From NCBI RefSeq assembly GCF_011058255.1, contig NZ_JAALFH010000060.1, positions 62,001 to 126,000 of the forward strand: a stretch of DNA of 64,000 nt, written 5' to 3'. Below are positions 60,783 through 64,000 of this stretch, in pieces. The notes beneath the pieces are model-generated. The model was not told the origin of the DNA. It saw only the letters and a program-made list of their open reading frames with translations, and did no database searches. The position numbers were made by a program, and so were the translations under genes. Within the stretch, counting starts at the first letter, position 1; the number at the start of each line of letters is the position of its first letter. Origin of the DNA: Thioalkalivibrio sp. XN8 (GTDB lineage Bacteria; Pseudomonadota; Gammaproteobacteria; Steroidobacterales; XN24).

Positions 60783-63272
60783 ATGAGCAAGAACCTGGTA
60801 ATCGTGGAATCGCCGGCCAAGGCCAAGACCATCGAGAAATACCTCGGCGGCGACTTCAAGGTGCTCGCTTCCTACGGCCACGTGCGCGACCTGCGCGCCA
60901 AGGAGGGGGCGGTCGACCCCGAGCACGGCTTTGCCATGAGCTACGAGGAGATCGACCGCAACCGCAAGCACATCGACGCCATCGCCCGGGCGGCGCGCAA
61001 CGCCGACGCCCTCTACCTCGCCACCGACCCGGACCGCGAGGGCGAGGCGATCAGCTGGCACGTCTGCGAGTCGTTGCGGGAGCGCGGGCTGCTCGACGAC
61101 TGCCCGGTGCACCGCATCGTCTTCCACGAGATCACCAAGCGCGCCGTGCAGGAGGCGCTGGAGCACCCGCGCCAGATCTCGGGCGACCTGGTGAACGCCC
61201 AGCAGGCGCGCCGCGCGCTGGACTACCTGGTGGGCTTCAACCTGTCGCCGCTGCTGTGGCGCAAGATCCGGCCCGGCCTGTCCGCAGGCCGGGTGCAGAC
61301 GCCGGCGCTGCGCCTGATCGTCGAGCGCGAGCGGGAAATCGAGAGCTTCAAGCCGGTCGAGTACTGGAGCATCGAGGCCACGCTCGCCAAGAACGGCCAG
61401 GCCTTCCCGGCGCGGCTGGCCGAGTACGGCGGCCAGCGCATCGACGACAAGCTGGAGAAGTTCTTCCTCGGCAACGAGGGCCAGGCCCGCGAGGCGGAGC
61501 GCACCCTGCGGGAGACCGCCGCCGGCAAGCTGCTCGTCTCCTCGGTGGAACGCCGGCAGCGCAAGCAGAACCCCGCCCCGCCCTTCACCACCTCTACGCT
61601 GCAGCAGGAAGCCGCGCGCAAGCTCGGCTTCACGGCGCAGAAGACCATGCGCACCGCGCAGCGGCTGTACGAGGGCGTGGACTTCGGCGAGGGCGCAACG
61701 GGACTGATCACCTACATGCGTACCGACTCGGTGTCGCTGGCCGGGGACGCGCTGCACGAGATCCGCAGCGTGATCGGCCAGCGCTTCGGCGCCGGCTCGG
61801 TGCCGGAAAAGCCGCGCCACTATCGCACCAAGTCGAAGAATGCGCAGGAGGCGCACGAGGCCATCCGCCCGACCTCCGCCGCGCGCCATCCGGACGCTCT
61901 TCTCGGCAAGCTCGACCGCGACCAGCAGCGCCTCTACGAGCTGATCTGGAAGCGCGCGGTCGCCAGCCAGATGACCAGCGCCGTGTTCGACACGGTATCG
62001 CTGGACCTGGTGCCCTCGCAGGCCCCGGACGCGGGCCACCGCTTCCGCGCCTCGGGCTCCATCCTGGTCAAGCCCGGCTACATCGCCGTCTACCAGGAGG
62101 GCCGCGACGACGCCGAGGACGAGCAGGACCGGCGCCTGCCGCAGGTGGAGGAAGGCGAGCTGGTGGCGCTCGACAAGCTCGAGGCGGAGCAGCACTTCAC
62201 CAAGCCGCCGCCGCGCTTCACCGAGGCCAGCCTGGTGAAGACGCTCGAGGAATTCGGCATCGGCCGGCCCTCTACCTACGCCACCATCATCTCCACCCTG
62301 CTCGACCGCGAGTACGTGGAGCTGGACCGCAAGCGCTTCGTGCCGACCGACGTGGGCCGCATCGTCAGCACCTTTCTCAGCGACCATTTCACCCAGTACG
62401 TGGACTACGACTTCACGGCGCGCATGGAAGACTACCTCGACGCCATCTCGCGGGGCGAACAGGACTGGAAGAAGCTGCTGGGACGGTTCTGGGAGCCTTT
62501 CCGTGACCTGGTGCAGGACAAGCAGGAGTCGGTCACCAAGCGCGACGTGATGCCCAATCGCGAGCTGGGCAAGGACCCGGCCAGCGGCAAGCCGGTCCTG
62601 GTCAAGATCGGGCGCTACGGGCCCTACGTGCAGATCGGCACCGCCGAGGACGAGGACAAGCCCCGCTTCGCCGGCATCCCGCGCGGCAAGAGCATGCAGC
62701 ACATCACGCTGGCGGAGGCGCTCGAGCTGTTCAAGCTGCCCCGCGAGCTCGGCGAGACGCCGGACGGCCTGCCGGTACTGGTCAACATCGGCCGCTTCGG
62801 GCCCTTCGTGAAGTACGGCTCGAAATACGCCTCGCTGAAGAAGGACGACGACCCCTACACCATCGGCCTCGACCGCGCGCTGGAGATCGTCCGCGACAAG
62901 GAGGCGCTCGACGCCGCCCGCACCATCCGCGAGTTCCCGGATGCCGGCGTACGGATCCTGAAGGGCCGCTTCGGGCCCTACGTCACCGATGCCGGCCGCC
63001 GCGCCAGCGTGCCCAAGGCCAGGGACCCGGCGTCGCTCACGCTGGAGGAGGCCCTGCAGCTGCTCGAGGAAGCGCCGGCGAAGAAGAAGGGCGCGGGCAA
63101 GAAGAAAGCCGGCGCGAAGAAGTCGGCGACGAAGAAAACTTCGAGCAAGAAGGCGCCGGCGAAAAAGAAGGCCAGGAAAAAGACTGCCGCCGGCCGCAAG
63201 AAGCCGGCAACGAAGAAGAAGGCTGCGGCCAAGAAGGCCGCGGCCGCGCCAGCGGGGCCACAGGAGCGCTAG
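60783..63272 (+). CDS. topA: DNA topoisomerase I
   Basis: An 829-residue type IA topoisomerase that relaxes negative supercoils. The Toprim domain has LVIVESPAKAKTIEKYLG and LATDPDREGEAISWH. The cleaving Tyr is Tyr311 in GLITYMRTDS. After the core, E. coli has Cys-rich zinc fingers; here there are Cys-free topoisomerase C-terminal repeats (VKIGRYGPYVQIG, VNIGRFGPFVKYG, LKGRFGPYVTDAG). They are followed by a 70-residue Lys/Ala-rich tail (from about residue 763) like histone H1 or mycobacterial TopA tails. A terminator lies upstream, so it has its own promoter. Confidence 0.96.
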   Translation: MSKNLVIVESPAKAKTIEKYLGGDFKVLASYGHVRDLRAKEGAVDPEHGFAMSYEEIDRNRKHIDAIARAARNADALYLATDPDREGEAISWHVCESLRERGLLDDCPVHRIVFHEITKRAVQEALEHPRQISGDLVNAQQARRALDYLVGFNLSPLLWRKIRPGLSAGRVQTPALRLIVEREREIESFKPVEYWSIEATLAKNGQAFPARLAEYGGQRIDDKLEKFFLGNEGQAREAERTLRETAAGKLLVSSVERRQRKQNPAPPFTTSTLQQEAARKLGFTAQKTMRTAQRLYEGVDFGEGATGLITYMRTDSVSLAGDALHEIRSVIGQRFGAGSVPEKPRHYRTKSKNAQEAHEAIRPTSAARHPDALLGKLDRDQQRLYELIWKRAVASQMTSAVFDTVSLDLVPSQAPDAGHRFRASGSILVKPGYIAVYQEGRDDAEDEQDRRLPQVEEGELVALDKLEAEQHFTKPPPRFTEASLVKTLEEFGIGRPSTYATIISTLLDREYVELDRKRFVPTDVGRIVSTFLSDHFTQYVDYDFTARMEDYLDAISRGEQDWKKLLGRFWEPFRDLVQDKQESVTKRDVMPNRELGKDPASGKPVLVKIGRYGPYVQIGTAEDEDKPRFAGIPRGKSMQHITLAEALELFKLPRELGETPDGLPVLVNIGRFGPFVKYGSKYASLKKDDDPYTIGLDRALEIVRDKEALDAARTIREFPDAGVRILKGRFGPYVTDAGRRASVPKARDPASLTLEEALQLLEEAPAKKKGAGKKKAGAKKSATKKTSSKKAPAKKKARKKTAAGRKKPATKKKAAAKKAAAAPAGPQER

Positions 63273-63274
63273 TG

Positions 63275-63835
63275 ATGGCGGGCATGCTGGCGATTCGTCG
63301 GGCAGCCGGAGTCATCCGCGCCGGAGGTGTCGTCGCCTACCCGACCGAGGGCGTCTGGCGCCTGGGTTGCGATCCGCTCGACGCCACGGCGGTCGCGCGC
63401 ATCCTGGCCATCAAGGAGCAGCCCGCGGAACTGGGGCTGGTCCTCATCGCCGCCGACCCCGCGCAGCTCGAGCCCTGGATCGAACCCGTCTCCCACGAAG
63501 TGGAGGCGCGCGTAGCGGCGACCTGGCCCGGCCCGGCCACCTGGGTCTTCCCGGCGCGCGCCTGGGTGCCTTACTGGGTGCACGGCGGCCGGGAAACTCT
63601 CGCCGTTCGCGTGACAGCTCATGCCCAGGCCGCGGCGCTGTGCCGGGAAACCGGCTTCCCGATCGTCGCCGCCAGCGCGCACCACAGCGGGCACGCCGCC
63701 GCGCGCAGCGGCATCCAGGTCCGCCGCTGGCTGGGCGACGAAGTGGATTTCATCCTGGGGGGATCGGCCGGCGAGCGCCAGGCGCCGGTCGAGATTCGCG
63801 ATGCCATCACGGGGCGCACCCTGCGCGCCGGCTAG
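63275..63835 (+). CDS. tsaC: Threonylcarbamoyl-AMP synthase
   Basis: A 186-residue YrdC/Sua5-type enzyme that makes threonylcarbamoyl-AMP for the t6A modification of ANN-decoding tRNAs. AGVIRAGGVVAYPTEGVWRLGCDP and IKEQPAELGLVLIAAD match the family, as does the late strand RVTAHAQAAALCRETGFPIVAASAH. The usual KRP.KGLIL loop reads KEQPAELGLVLI. The ATG at 63275 lies just after the topA stop; GTG at 63272 and ATG at 63284 are alternatives. The tsaC-hemF neighbourhood is typical. Confidence 0.93.
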   Translation: MAGMLAIRRAAGVIRAGGVVAYPTEGVWRLGCDPLDATAVARILAIKEQPAELGLVLIAADPAQLEPWIEPVSHEVEARVAATWPGPATWVFPARAWVPYWVHGGRETLAVRVTAHAQAAALCRETGFPIVAASAHHSGHAAARSGIQVRRWLGDEVDFILGGSAGERQAPVEIRDAITGRTLRAG

Positions 63836-63856
63836 GGGAGCATGCAGGTGACAGGC

Positions 63857-64000
63857 ATGGTGAGCACAAACGACATCCTCGCTGTCGAGGACTGGCTGAA
63901 GTCGCTGCAGGACGAGCTCTGCGCGGCACTTGAAGCGCTCGACGGCGGCGCCCGTTTCCGTCGCGACCGGTGGGACCGGCCCGAGGGTGGCGGCGGCGAC
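63857..64000 (+). CDS. hemF: Coproporphyrinogen III oxidase, aerobic (N-terminal fragment)
   Basis: The first 48 codons of a gene cut by the right edge. The protein reads [20 protein letters not shown], then [19 protein letters not shown], the conserved N-terminus of HemF. This enzyme uses oxygen to decarboxylate coproporphyrinogen III in heme synthesis. I prefer the ATG at 63857 because AGGTGA lies five bases upstream; the ATG at 63842 is in frame but its GGGGAG is only one base away. Confidence 0.88.
   Translation, partial: MVSTNDILAVEDWLKSLQDELCAALEALDGGARFRRDRWDRPEGGGGD

Overview
The window is a GC-rich stretch of bacterial chromosome, packed with housekeeping genes. It almost certainly comes from a free-living gammaproteobacterium of the Chromatiales/Xanthomonadales type. 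The gene orders point there: xthA/pyrE, dut-coaBC-radC-rpmBG, rsmD near ftsY-ftsE-ftsX-rpoH, gltBD, a three-gene pntA-pntA2-pntB set, priA-argS-SPOR, def-fmt-rsmB-DUF4390-ntrY-ntrX, and LysM-dprA-smg-topA-tsaC-hemF. I see no phage, insertion sequence, CRISPR array, rRNA or tRNA. Genes are tightly spaced, often with ATGA or TGATG overlaps, and GTG starts are common.

Layout. 1-6.6 kb: nucleotide metabolism, CoA synthesis, ribosomal proteins L28 and L33, a membrane fatty-acid desaturase and MutM. 6.6-13.3 kb: a nucleotide-exchange-type membrane transporter with an unexpected C-terminal cadherin-like (CADG) domain. It converges on an operon (rsmD-coaD-ggt-unknown) that ends in an exported protein joining a calcineurin-like phosphatase to a PI3K/Fam20C-like kinase core. 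13.5-19.8 kb: a surface lipase-type lipoprotein, then ftsY-ftsE-ftsX and the heat-shock sigma factor gene rpoH, preceded by a perfect CIRCE operator overlapping a sigma-E-like promoter. 19.8-29.6 kb: an OmpA-type lipoprotein, a DUF962 membrane protein, glutaryl-CoA dehydrogenase overlapping a fused 2-oxoacid dehydrogenase E1, a two-component pair of the proteobacterial dedicated sortase type (PdsR/PdsS) without a sortase, and a short run of small metabolic genes. 29.6-42.8 kb: glutamate synthase, a MATE transporter, small envelope proteins, ferrochelatase, a fructosamine-kinase-like protein and an HNH nuclease. 42.9-50.7 kb: transhydrogenase, then a 372-base AT-richer gap with DnaA-box-like sequences, then priA, argS and a SPOR protein. 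50.7-64 kb: ntrY/ntrX (NtrX with a degenerate AAA+ domain), translation-initiation and RNA-modification genes, competence gene dprA, topA and the start of hemF.

The most unusual items are the phosphatase-kinase fusion, the transporter-CADG fusion next to it, HrcA-type control of rpoH, the DnaA-box cluster before priA, and the desaturase whose C-terminus looks like the end of an ISL3-family transposase. Functions are assigned from visible motifs and remembered family sequences; no database search was possible.
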